Shown piece by piece: positions 50,039-62,639 of a DNA stretch of 64,000 bases. Position numbers and translations under genes: made by a program. The notes under the pieces were generated by a model that saw only the letters and a list, made by a program, of their open reading frames with translations, had not been told where the DNA came from and did no database searches. How positions within the stretch are numbered: the stretch's first letter is position 1; each line of letters begins with the position of its first letter. This DNA is from Euborellia annulipes (taxonomy: Eukaryota; Arthropoda; Insecta; Dermaptera; Anisolabididae). The stretch is taken from positions 1 to 64,000 of the forward strand of contig JAKCPI010014213.1 of NCBI GenBank assembly GCA_023213315.1, given 5' to 3'.

Positions 50039-51098
50039 TTATGAAGCTTCCAACGCTGGATAATCTGTGTAACCTTCCGCACCTTTAGCATATAAAGTAG
50101 TAGGTTGAAGCTCATTTAAAGGTAAGTTTTGCTCTAAACGCTGCAACAGGTCCGGATTTGCAATATAAGCTTTACCAAAAGATACAGCATCAGCCTCACC
50201 ATCACGCAAGATACGTTTTGCAGATTCTGGAGTTAGGTTTTCGTTGGCAATCCATACACCATTAAATTTTTCACGAAGTTGAGGACTAATACTATCGGCA
50301 GCTTCATATTCACGAGAGAAAATGAAAGCAACATTACGTTGATTCAATTGTTCAACGACAAAACCAAATGTCGCTAACGGATTTTCATCACCCATATCGT
50401 GTGAATCACCACGTGGTGCAATATGTACACCTACTCGGCCAGCGCCCCACACTTCAATAAACGCATCAATCACTTCTAATAATAAACGAGCGCGGTTTTC
50501 AACCGGACCGCCCGTATTCATCATTACGTTGGTTGGTATTGCTTTGAAGGAACTGGTCAATTAAATAACCATTTGCTGCATGTAACTCAACGCCATCAAA
50601 ACCAGCAACCTTAGCCAATTCTGCTGAATGTTTATATTGAGCAACGACCTCTTTAATTTCTTCAATTGAAAGTGCACGCGGCTTCACATATGGACGTTTA
50701 GGGCGTAACAAACTCACTTCACCAGCAGGCTGAATCGCACTCGGCGCAACAGGTGTATCACCTTCTAAAAGTTCAGGATGCGAAATACGTCCCACATGCC
50801 AAAGTTGAGCTACAATTTTTGAACCTTGAGCATGAACTGCCTCAATAATCTTATTCCAAGCCTGTGCTTGCTCTTGTGACCATAACCCTGGAGTTTCTGC
50901 ATAACCCACAGTTTTTGAACCAATCACTGTTGCTTCAGTCAGAATCAGACCAGCATTTGCACGTTGTTGATAATATTCCACCATTAAATCGTTAGGTACT
51001 CGACTTTCACCACTACGCGCACGTGTTAGTGGAGCCATGACTAGTCGATTTTTAATTTCAAAATCACCAACCGTTAAAGGAGTATTGAGTTCAGCCAT
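50039..51098 (-). pseudogene. Old yellow enzyme family alkene reductase (NemA-like), one frameshift
   Basis: FMN enzyme that reduces activated double bonds such as N-ethylmaleimide. The N-terminal half has LVMAPLTRARS, the active-site AQLWHVGRISH and FDGVELHAANGYLIDQFLQS. An extra base in the C-run near 50511-50513 shifts the frame just after NQRNDEYGG; the second half continues PVENRARLLLEVIDAF and FGKAYIANPDLL. Corrected length is 352 residues. An ArsR-type regulator lies just upstream on the same strand. Probable sequencing error. Confidence 0.9.
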
Positions 51099-51126
51099 AA
51101 TCGCCTCGACTTACACTTTAGTATAG

Positions 51127-51429
51127 TTAAAGTGTTTGTTTTAAATGTTCGATATATTGCTGAATCAAAGCTTCGTTACGTGAAAAATAAGACCATTGAC
51201 CATATTTTTGGACCTGAATAAGCCCTGCCTGCTGTAACACAGACAAATGATTAGACATTGTAGACTGAGCTACTTTACCCAAACGTTCAATATGACCTGC
51301 GCAAACACCCTTCTCAAAACTACCGCCACATTCTTCTACAGGTAAATAATGTGCAGGTTCTTTTAACCATTGCAAAATTTGCCTGCGCAGAGGATTGGAA
51401 AGGGCTTTGCTAATTGCATCAATATCCAT
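51127..51429 (-). CDS. ArsR family HTH regulator
   Basis: 100 residues, winged HTH with LSNPLRRQILQWL and the recognition helix STMSNHLSVLQQAGLI. Cys in VEECGGSFEKGVCAGHIE could sense metals or electrophiles. It precedes the alkene reductase with a short gap, so the two are probably co-transcribed. Three tandem dyads lie upstream and are its likely operator. Confidence 0.88.
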   Translation of the reverse strand: MDIDAISKALSNPLRRQILQWLKEPAHYLPVEECGGSFEKGVCAGHIERLGKVAQSTMSNHLSVLQQAGLIQVQKYGQWSYFSRNEALIQQYIEHLKQTL

Positions 51430-51485
51430 AGGCTCAACACGTCTTTTTAAACGAACAAAGCTTTGTTCAGCATTTCAAAAACATC

Positions 51486-51549
51486 ATATCGCATTTTTTC
51501 GATATTCATATCTATTTTTTCCGATATTGATATCGTATTTTTTCGATTA
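51486..51549. promoter_or_regulatory. Triple 20-bp dyad, likely ArsR operator array
   Basis: Three copies of ATATCG-N8-CGATAT-type dyads start at 51486, 51508 and 51530, exactly 22 bp apart. The first is perfect; the second has ATATCT as left arm; the third has CGATTA as right arm. All spacers are T-rich. They end 57 bp upstream of the ArsR start. Confidence 0.7.
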
Positions 51550-51595
51550 ACATTTAAGTACTGAACTGCTTTGCCGTTTTAATCGCTAAAAATCC

Positions 51596-51653
51596 AAGAG
51601 TCCTACATATTCATAGATGAACTGTATTTAAACTAAAAGTTCATCAGACTCTT
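51596..51653 (-). terminator. Probable prfB terminator (nested stem)
   Basis: Outer arms AAGAGTC / GACTCTT and inner arms TGAAC / GTTCA, with GGATTTTT following on the reverse strand. The outer arm overlaps the prfB stop codon. Confidence 0.55.
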
Positions 51654-52747
51654 ATAAACCTTGTTTTAAACTCGCCTCAATAAAGCGGTCAAGGTCACCA
51701 TCAAGAACAGCACCCGTATTAGAGTTTTCAACACCCGTACGTAAATCTTTAATACGTGAATCATCTAATACATACGAACGAATCTGGCTTCCCCAACCAA
51801 TATCAGACTTCGAGTCTTCTAGAGCTTGAGCTGCTTCATTACGTTTTTGCATTTCCAATTCATACAACTTCGCACGTAACTGTTTCCATGCATGGTCACG
51901 GTTAGCATGTTGTGAACGCTGGTTCTGACATGCCACCACAATACCTGTTGGCATGTGAGTTAAACGTACTGCCGAATCAGTTTTGTTAATGTGCTGACCA
52001 CCCGCACCCGATGCACGGTAAGTATCGGTACGAACATCAGACGGATTGATATCAATTTCAATATTGTCGTCAACTTCCGGTGAAATAAATACCGCAGAGA
52101 ATGAGGTATGACGGCGGTTACCGCTATCAAATGGTGATTTACGAACTAGACGATGTACACCTGATTCGGTACGTAACCAACCATAGGCATATTCACCTTC
52201 AACACGAATCGTTGCAGACTTGATACCAGCCACATCACCGTCAGATACTTCCATAAGTTCTGCTTTAAAACCGTGACGTTCAATCCAGCGCATATACATA
52301 CGTAACAGCATAGATGCCCAATCTTGCGCCTCTGTACCACCTGAACCCGATTGAATCTCGACATAGCAAGGATTCGGGTCCATCGGGTTGCTAAACATAC
52401 GACGGAATTCAAGTTTAGCCAGTTCATCTTCGGCAGCACCAAGCTCAGACTGAACGTCTTCAAGCAGGCTTTCATCATCGGCTTCTACGGCCAAATCTAA
52501 CATTGCTTTTGCATCTTCAAGCTGTGTTGCCAAACCGTCTAACACATTAATGACGTTTTCAAGCTCACCCTTTTCTTTGGCCATAGCCTGAGCACGACTT
52601 TGATCGCTCCAGATTGCAGGGTCTTCTAACTCACGTAAAACTTCTTCTAAACGTTCTTTCTTTAGATCGTAGTCAAAGATACCCCCGTAGTGTTTGGCTA
52701 CGATCAGTTAAGTCTTTCAATTGGTTTAGATAAGGATTAATTTCCAC
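51652..52747 (-). CDS. prfB: Peptide chain release factor 2, programmed +1 frameshift
   Basis: Reads UGA and UAA stop codons. The GTG start at 52745-52747 ([16 protein letters not shown]) has GGGA eight bases upstream. After 24 codons the frame meets an in-frame TGA (52675-52673) inside the conserved slip site GGGGGTATCTTTGAC: internal Shine-Dalgarno, CTT, TGA, C. A +1 shift there gives the 364-residue protein with the SPF specificity motif (RKSPFDSG) and the catalytic GGQ ([14 protein letters not shown]). This autoregulatory frameshift is general in bacteria and real, unlike other breaks in this window. Confidence 0.96.
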
Positions 52748-53060
52748 GCGAGTGTTCCCATAAAAGCAGATAAACAGTCGATTATTTTAGCATAGCTGCG
52801 GTTATCTTCGAACCTGCTTTGTATTTCTCATCATATTTTTGACACTTTAGTTTTTAGATTTTATTCAGTTCATTTTAAGTTTAACCAGTAACATCCTCAT
52901 ACAAAATTGGGTACTTTTACAGCATTTTTTATGATCTACACAAAATATCCTCAATTTTAATAAAATAAAACATTATTAACTTTTATTTAATAATCAATAA
53001 TTTAAATAGATTAAGTTTACATAAAGTGCACATGGTTACATTATGGTTACTTGTCTAAGA
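52748..53060. other. Gene-free region upstream of the second porin
   Basis: No coding frame. AT-rich. ATGGTTAC occurs at 53032-53039 and 53043-53050, 11 bp apart and just upstream of the promoter, a spacing that fits a response regulator such as OmpR. Confidence 0.45.
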
Positions 53061-53088
53061 TTGACGCATAAGCATTTTCCTCTAGACT
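53061..53088 (+). promoter_or_regulatory. Likely promoter of the Omp33-36-like porin
   Basis: TTGACG (53061-53066), 16-bp spacer, TAGACT (53083-53088); the start codon lies ~50 nt further on, after a strong AGGGAGAG ribosome site. Confidence 0.5.
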
Positions 53089-53139
53089 AAAAGTTGTAAC
53101 AAAACATTTATAAAATCGCTTTTTAGAGGGAGAGATTCC

Positions 53140-53907
53140 ATGAAAAAACTAGCAATTGCATCAGCTCTTTTATCTGCACTGGCAGTAAGTGGCGCAGCAA
53201 ACGCTTACCAAGCTGAAGTTGGTGGTTCTTACAATTATCTTGATCCAGATGACGGCAGCAGTGTAAGCAAATTTGGTGTTGACGGGACTTATTACTTTAA
53301 TCCTGTTCAAACTCGTAACGCTCCACTTGCTGAAGCAGCTTTCTTAAGCCGTGCAAGTAATGTTAACGCTCTTATCAACTATGGCGATAACAGCGGTACA
53401 AAAGACACTCAGTATGGCGTAGGCGTTGAATACTATGTTCCTAATTCAGATTTCTACGTTAGCGGTGATGTAGGCCGAAATGAACGCGAAATCGACAACA
53501 CAAATTACGACCAAAAATTGACGACTTATGCTGCTGAAGTAGGTTATTTACCAGCTCCTGGTTTATTACTTGCTCTAGGTGTTAAAGGCTACGACGAAAA
53601 AGACGGTAAAGACGGCGCTGATCCAACAGTTCGTGCTAAATACGTTACTCAAGTAGGTCAACATGACGTAAACCTTGAAGCATTCGGTGCGTTTGGTGAC
53701 CTAGACGAATATAAAGTTCGTGGTGACTACTACATCGACAAAACTTTTAGTGTAGGTGCTGACTACTACAACAATGACTTAACTGATAAAGATGAATTTG
53801 GTATCAATGCTAAAAAATTCTTAAATCAACAAGTAAGTCTTGAAGGTCGTATTGGTTTCGGTGACAACGACAACACTTATGGTGTTCGTGCAGGATACCG
53901 CTTCTAA
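53140..53907 (+). CDS. Putative porin, Omp33-36 paralogue
   Basis: 255 residues: signal peptide MKKLAIASALLSALAVSGAANA, mature start YQAEVGG, beta-barrel-like alternation and C-terminal Phe (VRAGYRF). It shares with Omp33-36 the YxxEVxGxxxY start, the PLAEAAFL-(N/S)-x-ASNV block and VRAKYV near residue 165, but is about 45 residues shorter. Probably a related outer membrane channel; its solute is unknown. Confidence 0.85.
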   Translation: MKKLAIASALLSALAVSGAANAYQAEVGGSYNYLDPDDGSSVSKFGVDGTYYFNPVQTRNAPLAEAAFLSRASNVNALINYGDNSGTKDTQYGVGVEYYVPNSDFYVSGDVGRNEREIDNTNYDQKLTTYAAEVGYLPAPGLLLALGVKGYDEKDGKDGADPTVRAKYVTQVGQHDVNLEAFGAFGDLDEYKVRGDYYIDKTFSVGADYYNNDLTDKDEFGINAKKFLNQQVSLEGRIGFGDNDNTYGVRAGYRF

Positions 53908-53925
53908 TATCACTTAAAAGCACAT

Positions 53926-53957
53926 ATAAAAAAACCGCTCAATAGAGCGGTTTTTTT
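53926..53957. terminator. Bidirectional intrinsic terminator
   Basis: AAAAACCGCTC-AATA-GAGCGGTTTTT between the convergent porin and recJ. Confidence 0.9.
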
Positions 53958-55658
53958 ATTGATTTAAATGCACAATACGCAATTGCAAATTCACGTTCCC
54001 ATTAAATACATTACGGTCAATCTCATAAACTAAATGGACATGATCTCGCATAGGGTCGAACTCAAATCGACCTGCTGCATTAAAGGCAATTGCATCAAAA
54101 CTATATTGGTCTAATGCGACTTTAAGCTTTAGATGGGTTTCTTTAAGCCAACGATAATCTATTACCTTGAAAAGGCCTTCAAACTGAGGAAAAGGGAATT
54201 TTTGTCCCCATGGCCCTAACTGCTCTATCCAGGTTAACGTGTCAAGTTGTAAAGCCGAAGCTGGCAACTCTCCATCAGTCCACAACGTTGCCTGAAAAAG
54301 TGATTCATCCATTGCATCTACACAAGCAGTAAAAACAGTTTTAAAAGCATCAAAGTTCTCTTTTCGAATTGTTAAACCTGCTGCTGCGGCATGCCCACCA
54401 AAATGGCTGACCAGCTCTGGATGCTGTTCTGCAACTTGTTCAATCGTATCTCGAATATGCACGCCATCAATTGAACGGGCGGACCCTTTGATATGAATAC
54501 CATCTTCATCAGGGGCAAAAACAATAGTAGGTCGATGAAACTGCTCTTTTAAACGTCCTGCCACAATTCCAATAACACCTTGATGCCAGCTTTCTTCGAA
54601 CAGTACGAGAGCGGACGGGATATTTTCTTTTGAAAGTTGCAGATTATCTAAAGCTGTAAGAGCCTGTTGTTTCATCGCTCCTTCAACTTGACGGCGCTCT
54701 ATATTTAATTGGATTTAATTGTTGAGCAATGGGATAAGCAGTTTCCATATTCTCTGCCAACAAGCATTCAATACCAATACGCATGCTTTCCATACGCCCA
54801 GCAGCATTAATACGGGGCCCTATCACAAATCCCTAGATCTTGTGCCCGCAATGAAACGGCTTCTCGACCAGCAATATCTAATAGCGCTAGAATTCCCACT
54901 CGACATTGTTGTTGTTGAATTCTTTTTACGCCTGCATCAACCAATATTCGGTTGTTATAATCTAATACAGCAACATCTGCATAAGTCCCCAAAGCAACTA
55001 AGTCTAGGTATTGAGTGACTTTACTTGTGCTCTTGCCTTGCTTGTTACGTAAACTTGCCAAATTCGCCAAGACATAAAAAGCAACCCCAACTCCTGCTAA
55101 AGCTTTACTTGGAAAATCACAGCCTAATTGGTTTGGGTTTACAACTGCTTCTGCTGGTGGAGTTTCTTTAGTGGTTAAATGGTGATCGGTAATAATGACC
55201 TGCATACCTAATGTATGAGCAGCCTCTACACCCGTATGGCTCGAAATACCATTATCCACAGTAATTAATATATGGGGGTGGTATGTTGAATAGGCTAATT
55301 CAGCAATAGCAGGCGTTAAACCATAACCATACTTAAACCGATCAGGAACCAGATAGTCAACTTGTGCACCCATATCACGAAGTGCCAGAACCATTAAAGC
55401 TGTGCTGGTTGCTCCATCGGCATCATAATCCCCGACAATAACAATTTTTTTCTGCTCATCAATGGCTTGGTCCATTAAGGCTACAGCGGTTTCTAAACCT
55501 TTGAGCTCAGGAGCGAGTAAATTCTTAAGCTTGAGCTCTAGTTCCTGTTCCGATTGGACTCCACGTCTTGCCAAAATCTCGGCAATAAACGGAGGCACGC
55601 CCTGAAACTGTTCAGGGCGTGTCAATAAAGGTCTTTGTTTGATTTGTATTTTTGTCAT
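53956..55658 (-). pseudogene. recJ: Single-stranded-DNA-specific exonuclease RecJ, two frameshifts
   Basis: 5'-3' exonuclease of recombination and repair. The DHH motifs are present: VGDYDADGATSTALM, TVDNGISS, ITDHHLTT and VNPNQ in the first part, and HFGGHAAAAGLTI (DHHA1) in the second. One extra G near 54833 and one extra C near 54717 put residues 285-325 out of frame; corrected, the region reads GFVIGPRINAAGRMESM. Corrected length is about 567 residues. Third gene of glmM-pdxH-recJ; its ATG directly follows the pdxH stop. Likely sequencing error. Confidence 0.92.
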
Positions 55659-56315
55659 TTAAGGCATCAGCCGGTGCAACATCCATTGACCGTCGATTTT
55701 TTCATAACTCAAGCGGTCATGTAAACGATTTGGTCGCCCTTGCCAGAATTCATAATAATCCGGTTGCAGACGATAGCCTCCCCAGAACTCCGGTTTATCG
55801 AGTACTTCATGACTTGCAACTTGTTGCTGTAAGTCTTGGAAACGTTGTTGTAACAGTTCCCGACTTTCGATTTTGCCACTCTGAGGAGCACTAATATGCG
55901 CTGCAATTTGACTATCACGTGGTCGTTTACGATAGTAGTCTGTAGATTCCTGTTCAGAAATTTTTACAACACGACCACCAACTCTCACCTGACGCTCTAG
56001 ACTCGGCCAGTAAAATAATAATTCGGCATAAGGATTTTCTGCCAAATCAATACCTTTCTGACTGTCATAGTTAGTATAAAAATCATACCCAGCTTCCGTG
56101 GCACCACGTAACAAAACAGTTCTAACATGAGGTCTGCCATTAGCACCTGCTGTTGCTAACGACATGGTATAGGGTTCATGCAAATTGGCAGCTAGAGCAT
56201 GGTTAAACCAACCAAGAAACTGCTGATGAGGGTTTGATTCAACCTGTCCCTCATACAACTCGCCCTGCTCATAGCTCAAGCGTAATTCACTTAAATCTTT
56301 AATGACATCACTCAT
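55659..56315 (-). CDS. pdxH: Pyridoxamine/pyridoxine 5'-phosphate oxidase
   Basis: FMN enzyme making the cofactor PLP. 218 residues from the ATG at 56315 (MSDVIKDLSELRLSY), which has AAGGTG upstream; the longer in-frame start would lie deep inside glmM. Family motifs RTVLLRGATEAGYDFYTNYDS and the C-terminal NRLHDRLSYEK...HRLMP are present. Between glmM and recJ in one operon. Confidence 0.94.
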   Translation of the reverse strand: MSDVIKDLSELRLSYEQGELYEGQVESNPHQQFLGWFNHALAANLHEPYTMSLATAGANGRPHVRTVLLRGATEAGYDFYTNYDSQKGIDLAENPYAELLFYWPSLERQVRVGGRVVKISEQESTDYYRKRPRDSQIAAHISAPQSGKIESRELLQQRFQDLQQQVASHEVLDKPEFWGGYRLQPDYYEFWQGRPNRLHDRLSYEKIDGQWMLHRLMP

Positions 56316-56325
56316 GTCATGCACC

Positions 56326-57663
56326 TTATGCGACTTGTGCTTGTGAACGAACCGCATCTGCTAAATGCTGAGCTAAAGTATTTACTTCTTGCTCATTATC
56401 CCCTTCAACCATGACACGAATCACTGGTTCTGTTCCAGACTTACGGATCAAGATACGTCCACGGCCTTTAAGCTGTGCTTCTGCTTTATCAAATTCAGTA
56501 ACCAATGCTGGAATAGAATATGGATCAAGCATTTGTTCTAAACGTACATTTAAAAGAACTTGTGGGAATAGTTTAAAGTCTTGAACCAATTCATGAAGTG
56601 CCTTATTTTGCTCGACCATCACCGTTAAAACTTGAAGCGCGGCGATAATGGCATCACCAGTCGTACTCTTGTCTAAAGTGAGAATGTGACCAGAAGGTTC
56701 GCCACCTGTCACCCAACCATTTTCTTCTAAAGCCTGTAATACATAGCGGTCACCGACTTTTGCACGAACAAAATTAACATTTGCTTTTTCAAGTGCAACT
56801 TCAAGTGCCATATTACTCATGACAGTACCAACAATACCAGCTGGCTTATTTTGAGCCTGAGTTGCCAAAATATATAAGATATGGTCACCATCAATTAAGT
56901 TACCAAACTTATCAACCATCACAACACGGTCAGCATCGCCATCAAATGCAATTCCTAAATCTGCTTGGTGCTCAACCACTGCTTTTTGCAAGTGTTCAGG
57001 ATGTGTTGAACCACAGCTTTCATTAATATTTAAGCCATCTGGTTCATTATATAAAGCAATGACTTTTGCACCTAGCTCGCGGAAAACTGAAGGGCCAACG
57101 CTATATGCAGCGCCATGAGCACAGTCCAACACAATCTTTAAATTATTTAAATCAAAGTGGTAAGGGAAAGTAGATTTACAAAATTCGATATAACGACCGT
57201 TTGCATCATTTACACGAACACTTTTACCTAAGTTTGCAGTATCCTCAATAAATAAGTCTTTTTCTAATTCTTGATTAATTTCTTCTTGTAATGAATCTGG
57301 TAATTTCTTGCCTTCACTTGAGAAGAATTTAATCCCATTATCATAATATGGATTATGCGAAGCAGAAATAACAATACCTGCATGTGCATGCAAAGCACGA
57401 GTAAGATGTGCGATTGCTGGTGTTGGTAATGGACCAAGTAAATGAACATATACGCCAGCAGCGTTTAAGCCTGCCTGTAAAGCAGATTCTAAAATATAGC
57501 CAGATAAACGTGTGTCTTTTCCTAATACAACGAGCGGTTTATTTTTTGGACTCGTTCGTTTTAATACCTTCCCTGCAGCAAAACCGAGTTTTAAAGCAAA
57601 CTCTGGAGTAATAGGCATTTGCCCAAATTTTCCACGAATACCATCCGTTCCAAAATAACTCAT
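56326..57663 (-). CDS. glmM: Phosphoglucosamine mutase
   Basis: Converts glucosamine-6-phosphate to glucosamine-1-phosphate for peptidoglycan and lipid A. 445 residues; active-site serine loop [17 protein letters not shown], metal loop [13 protein letters not shown], sugar-binding GGEPSGHI and phosphate-binding [12 protein letters not shown] are all present. First gene of glmM-pdxH-recJ. Confidence 0.96.
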   Translation of the reverse strand: MSYFGTDGIRGKFGQMPITPEFALKLGFAAGKVLKRTSPKNKPLVVLGKDTRLSGYILESALQAGLNAAGVYVHLLGPLPTPAIAHLTRALHAHAGIVISASHNPYYDNGIKFFSSEGKKLPDSLQEEINQELEKDLFIEDTANLGKSVRVNDANGRYIEFCKSTFPYHFDLNNLKIVLDCAHGAAYSVGPSVFRELGAKVIALYNEPDGLNINESCGSTHPEHLQKAVVEHQADLGIAFDGDADRVVMVDKFGNLIDGDHILYILATQAQNKPAGIVGTVMSNMALEVALEKANVNFVRAKVGDRYVLQALEENGWVTGGEPSGHILTLDKSTTGDAIIAALQVLTVMVEQNKALHELVQDFKLFPQVLLNVRLEQMLDPYSIPALVTEFDKAEAQLKGRGRILIRKSGTEPVIRVMVEGDNEQEVNTLAQHLADAVRSQAQVA

Positions 57664-57757
57664 AGCTTATCTCATTCTTACGCCACTTCAGCGGTGGCTC
57701 ACTTCATATATGGCAATTCCGCCATATTTCTTTTCGTTAGATTTACTTTACACCAAA

Positions 57758-57793
57758 AACAAAAAGCCGTCAGTGTAATGACGGCTTTCTTCA
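57758..57793 (-). terminator. Intrinsic terminator after guaB
   Basis: AAAGCCGTCA / TGACGGCTTT stem; on the reverse strand a T-rich tail follows. It lies between the guaB stop and the glmM start. Confidence 0.82.
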
Positions 57794-57812
57794 TTGTTTT
57801 GGTTACCAAAAT

Positions 57813-59746
<1,934 letters not shown>

Positions 59747-59765
59747 TAAAATAATTCTCATTATC
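59747..59765. promoter_or_regulatory. Fur box
   Basis: On the reverse strand this 19-bp site matches the classical Fur consensus (GATAATGATAATCATTATC) at 15 of 19 positions. It lies 32 bp before the TonB receptor start, so the receptor is expected to be repressed when iron is plentiful. Confidence 0.75.
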
Positions 59766-59796
59766 AGTTTTGTCTTTTGCGCTGCCTAGGCCTCCC

Positions 59797-61972
59797 ATGA
59801 ACCAAGCACCTTATTTTTCAAGCTCCAAAACATTGTTAGCAGTTGCTATTTTTAGTTTGATGACAGCAAGTCATGCTGATGAAACAGCAGAACAACAAAA
59901 TTCGACCAGTGTGCTACCCACAATTTCTATTCAGGCACAAAAGAAACTACCTCTCCCTATGCCGCAACGAAAGCAACCTCTGCCTTAAAATCAGATGTAC
60001 CTTTGTTTAAAAGACTGCTCAGTCGGTTTCGGTGGTAACACGTGAACAGCTCGACCAGAAACAAGCAAAGACACTTGCAGAGGCACTTGAAGGTGTGGCA
60101 GGTGTAGAAGCTGGAAAACTTGGCCGCCGTGGCTGGGATGATTTCGTTATTCGAGGGCAGACATCTCTCTGATTCAGTTTATGTAGATGGCTTAAGAGTT
60201 GGACAAAATACTTTTGTTGCCACTGAACTATCGGGCATGGATCAGGTACAAGTTTTAAAAGGCCCTGCATCTATTAATTTTGGTTTAGTTGCTCCAGGCG
60301 GCATGGTGAATTTAGTCACAAAACGCCCTGAAGCAGAAAAATTTGCACGTGCTAGTATGACTTATGGCAGTTACAGCCTTAAAGAGGCACATTCGATTTC
60401 AACTATAGTCCTAATAGTAGTGAAAAAGGTGCTTTCCAAGTTTAAATGGTCGTATCTCTGACCAAGATGACCCGACAGATTATGTGTATTTTAAAAATTA
60501 CTATATTTCCCCTCTTCTTACAACTTCGATTTAGGGGATAACACGGACCTTTCTGTAATCGCAAGTTATCAACATCGCGAATATATTCGTCAGCAAGGTT
60601 TACCCGTCATTGGCACATTAAAAGATAATCCTAACGGCGCTATAGACCGAAGCTTGTATATTGGCGATCCTAATTTCGGTAAATATGAAGCCGATGTTTA
60701 CCGTACTGGTTATACGTTTAAACATGCTTTTGATAATGGCTGGAACTTTAATCAGAATTTTGCCATGCAAAAAACTGAAATGGATGGCACAGCTGTTTTT
60801 GCTCAAACAGGGTCAAATTTCTGGGCAAAAACAAGCAAGGTGAAATCGGCTACACAACCATTAACCGTAAAAATGATAGCCGCCACCAAATTATTGATAA
60901 TTTAAGTTTCGCCATCGATAACCGTTTAAATAAGCAGTTTGATCTATATGGAATGCAACATGACATCAATATTGGGGTCGATGCCTTCCAAGAAAAAGTG
61001 ACTACACTAATGATAAATATGGTTATGATAAAGATAGTGATGGTGGTTTAAATATTTATAACCCTATTTATGATCAAAACATCGAATTGAAACAACATGT
61101 TCGTGATATAAATCGTCTCAAATATTTAGGGCTTTATTTACGTGATCGTATTCAACTTAATGACCAATTACTTTTAAGCCTATCGGGACGCCAAGACTGG
61201 GCACAAACTCAAAGCACCAGCTTAGTTACAGGCAACAGTAGTCAACAATCAGATGAGGCATTTACGGGTAGCGCCTCTGTCATGTATACCCTTAATGACA
61301 TTGTGGTCCTTATGTCAGCTATGCCACTTCATTTACACCTAACAGCGGTACAGATGTAAATAGCAATCCGTTTAAACCTGAAAAAGGAAAACAGGTAGAG
61401 GTCGGGATGAAATTACAGAGCCCCAAACAACGGATTCAAGGTGCTATAGCTTGGTATGATTTAAAACGTCAAAATGTTTTAGTCACTGATATCGTGGAAT
61501 AGTGGCTATAAAATACAACGTGGCGAACAGTTAACACGTGGTATTGAAACTGAACTCAGCACAGAAATTTTAGAAGGCTTAAAATTAACGGCTGCATATA
61601 CCTACACAATTGATGCAGAAATTAGTAAAGATGCAAACACGAGTAATGTAGGGAAAGCACTCGACAATATTCCTGAGCATGCATATAGCTTGTCAGCACG
61701 CTATAAATTTGACCCTGCATCAAAACTTGGTTGGTATGTAGGCGGCGGGTTCCGTGGAGAAACTTATAAAACCATGGATAAGTTAGATGTTCATATTCCA
61801 GGCTATACAGTCTTTGACACTGAAGCTGGCTATGACGCTGGGCATTGGGGTGCTCAACTTGCTATCCGTAATCTATTTGATAAAGATTACTATGCTGGAG
61901 CACTGAATGAAAAATATGGTAACTCTGGGCAACCCACGCCAAGTTAACTTTACAGTGAAATTTAACTACTAA
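59797..61972 (+). pseudogene. TonB-dependent siderophore receptor, many frameshifts
   Basis: Outer membrane iron-siderophore receptor. Signal-peptide-like start at 59797 (SKTLLAVAIFSLMTASHADE). Plug-domain motifs are clear in 60170-60340: YVDGLRVGQNTF, VLKGPASINFGLVAPGGMVNLVTKRP. Barrel strands and the C-terminal IRNLFDKDYYAGALNEKYGN follow in changing frames, and the last residues (VKFNY) end at 61972 once an extra C near 61934 is removed. I count at least eight breaks, more than elsewhere inside the window, so real decay cannot be ruled out, though the pattern is the same single-base type. Confidence 0.85.
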
Positions 61973-61982
61973 AATGACCTAC

Positions 61983-62014
61983 AAAAAAACGCACGCGAAT
62001 TGAGTGCGTTTTTG
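61983..62014. terminator. Bidirectional intrinsic terminator
   Basis: AAAAACGCAC / GTGCGTTTTT hairpin between the convergent receptor and UPF0016 genes. Confidence 0.85.
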
Positions 62015-62032
62015 ATGGCAGCTTTAAATACT

Positions 62033-62609
62033 TTAGAAGAAATAATGCTGTACCAAAGTAGAGACACCTACAATTAAGAAAATAGCAGCACCAATTTTAT
62101 GAATGAGTGAGATGGATAAACGTTCAGCCAATTTATTACCAATAAATACAGCTGGTGCATTGGCAATCATCATACCTAACGTTGTACCCAGCATAACCCA
62201 GAAAATGCTGTCGTAACGAGCAGCTAAGGCCACTGTTGCAATCTGGGTTTTGTCACCAATTTCTGCTAAGAAAAAATAAGATGAAGGTTGCGCCAAAAAC
62301 TCCAAATTTTTGCCATCTATTAATACTATCTGTTTCATCATCTAACTTATCTGGAATAAGCATCCAGAACGCCATACCTATAAAACCACCCGCAAGAACC
62401 CAAACTAAGATTTCGGGACTCAAAACAGTCGTAATCCACTGCCCAAGCACAGCAGAGATACCATGGTTAATTAAAGTTGCTAAAAGAATCGCAATGAGAA
62501 TAGGGATTGGCTTACGGAAACGTGCAGACAATAAAAGGGCGAGTAATTGAGTTTTATCGCCCATTTCAGCTAGGGCAACAATTGAGGTAGAAATCAGAAA
62601 TTCTTGCAT
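62033..62609 (-). pseudogene. TMEM165/GDT1 (UPF0016) family transporter, one frameshift
   Basis: Predicted Mn2+ (or Ca2+/H+) exporter. Six hydrophobic helices in two repeats, each with the family motif: ALAEMGDKTQLLALL near the N-terminus and FLAEIGDKTQIATVAL in the middle. The start at 62609 (MQEFLISTS) fits the family. One extra T in a run of six near 62263-62268 breaks the frame; corrected length is 191 residues. A yybP-ykoY-type manganese riboswitch lies upstream, which agrees with Mn2+ export. Confidence 0.9.
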
Positions 62610-62639
62610 ATCGTTTCTCTGGCTAGCATAAATGCCCAT

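Noticed and set aside
52584..52747. prfB as a sequencing-damaged gene
   Set aside because: The break matches the conserved programmed frameshift site, including the internal Shine-Dalgarno and in-frame TGA.
59797..61972. Calling the receptor a true pseudogene
   Set aside because: The breaks are the same single-base type found in essential genes here, so decay cannot be separated from error on this sequence alone.
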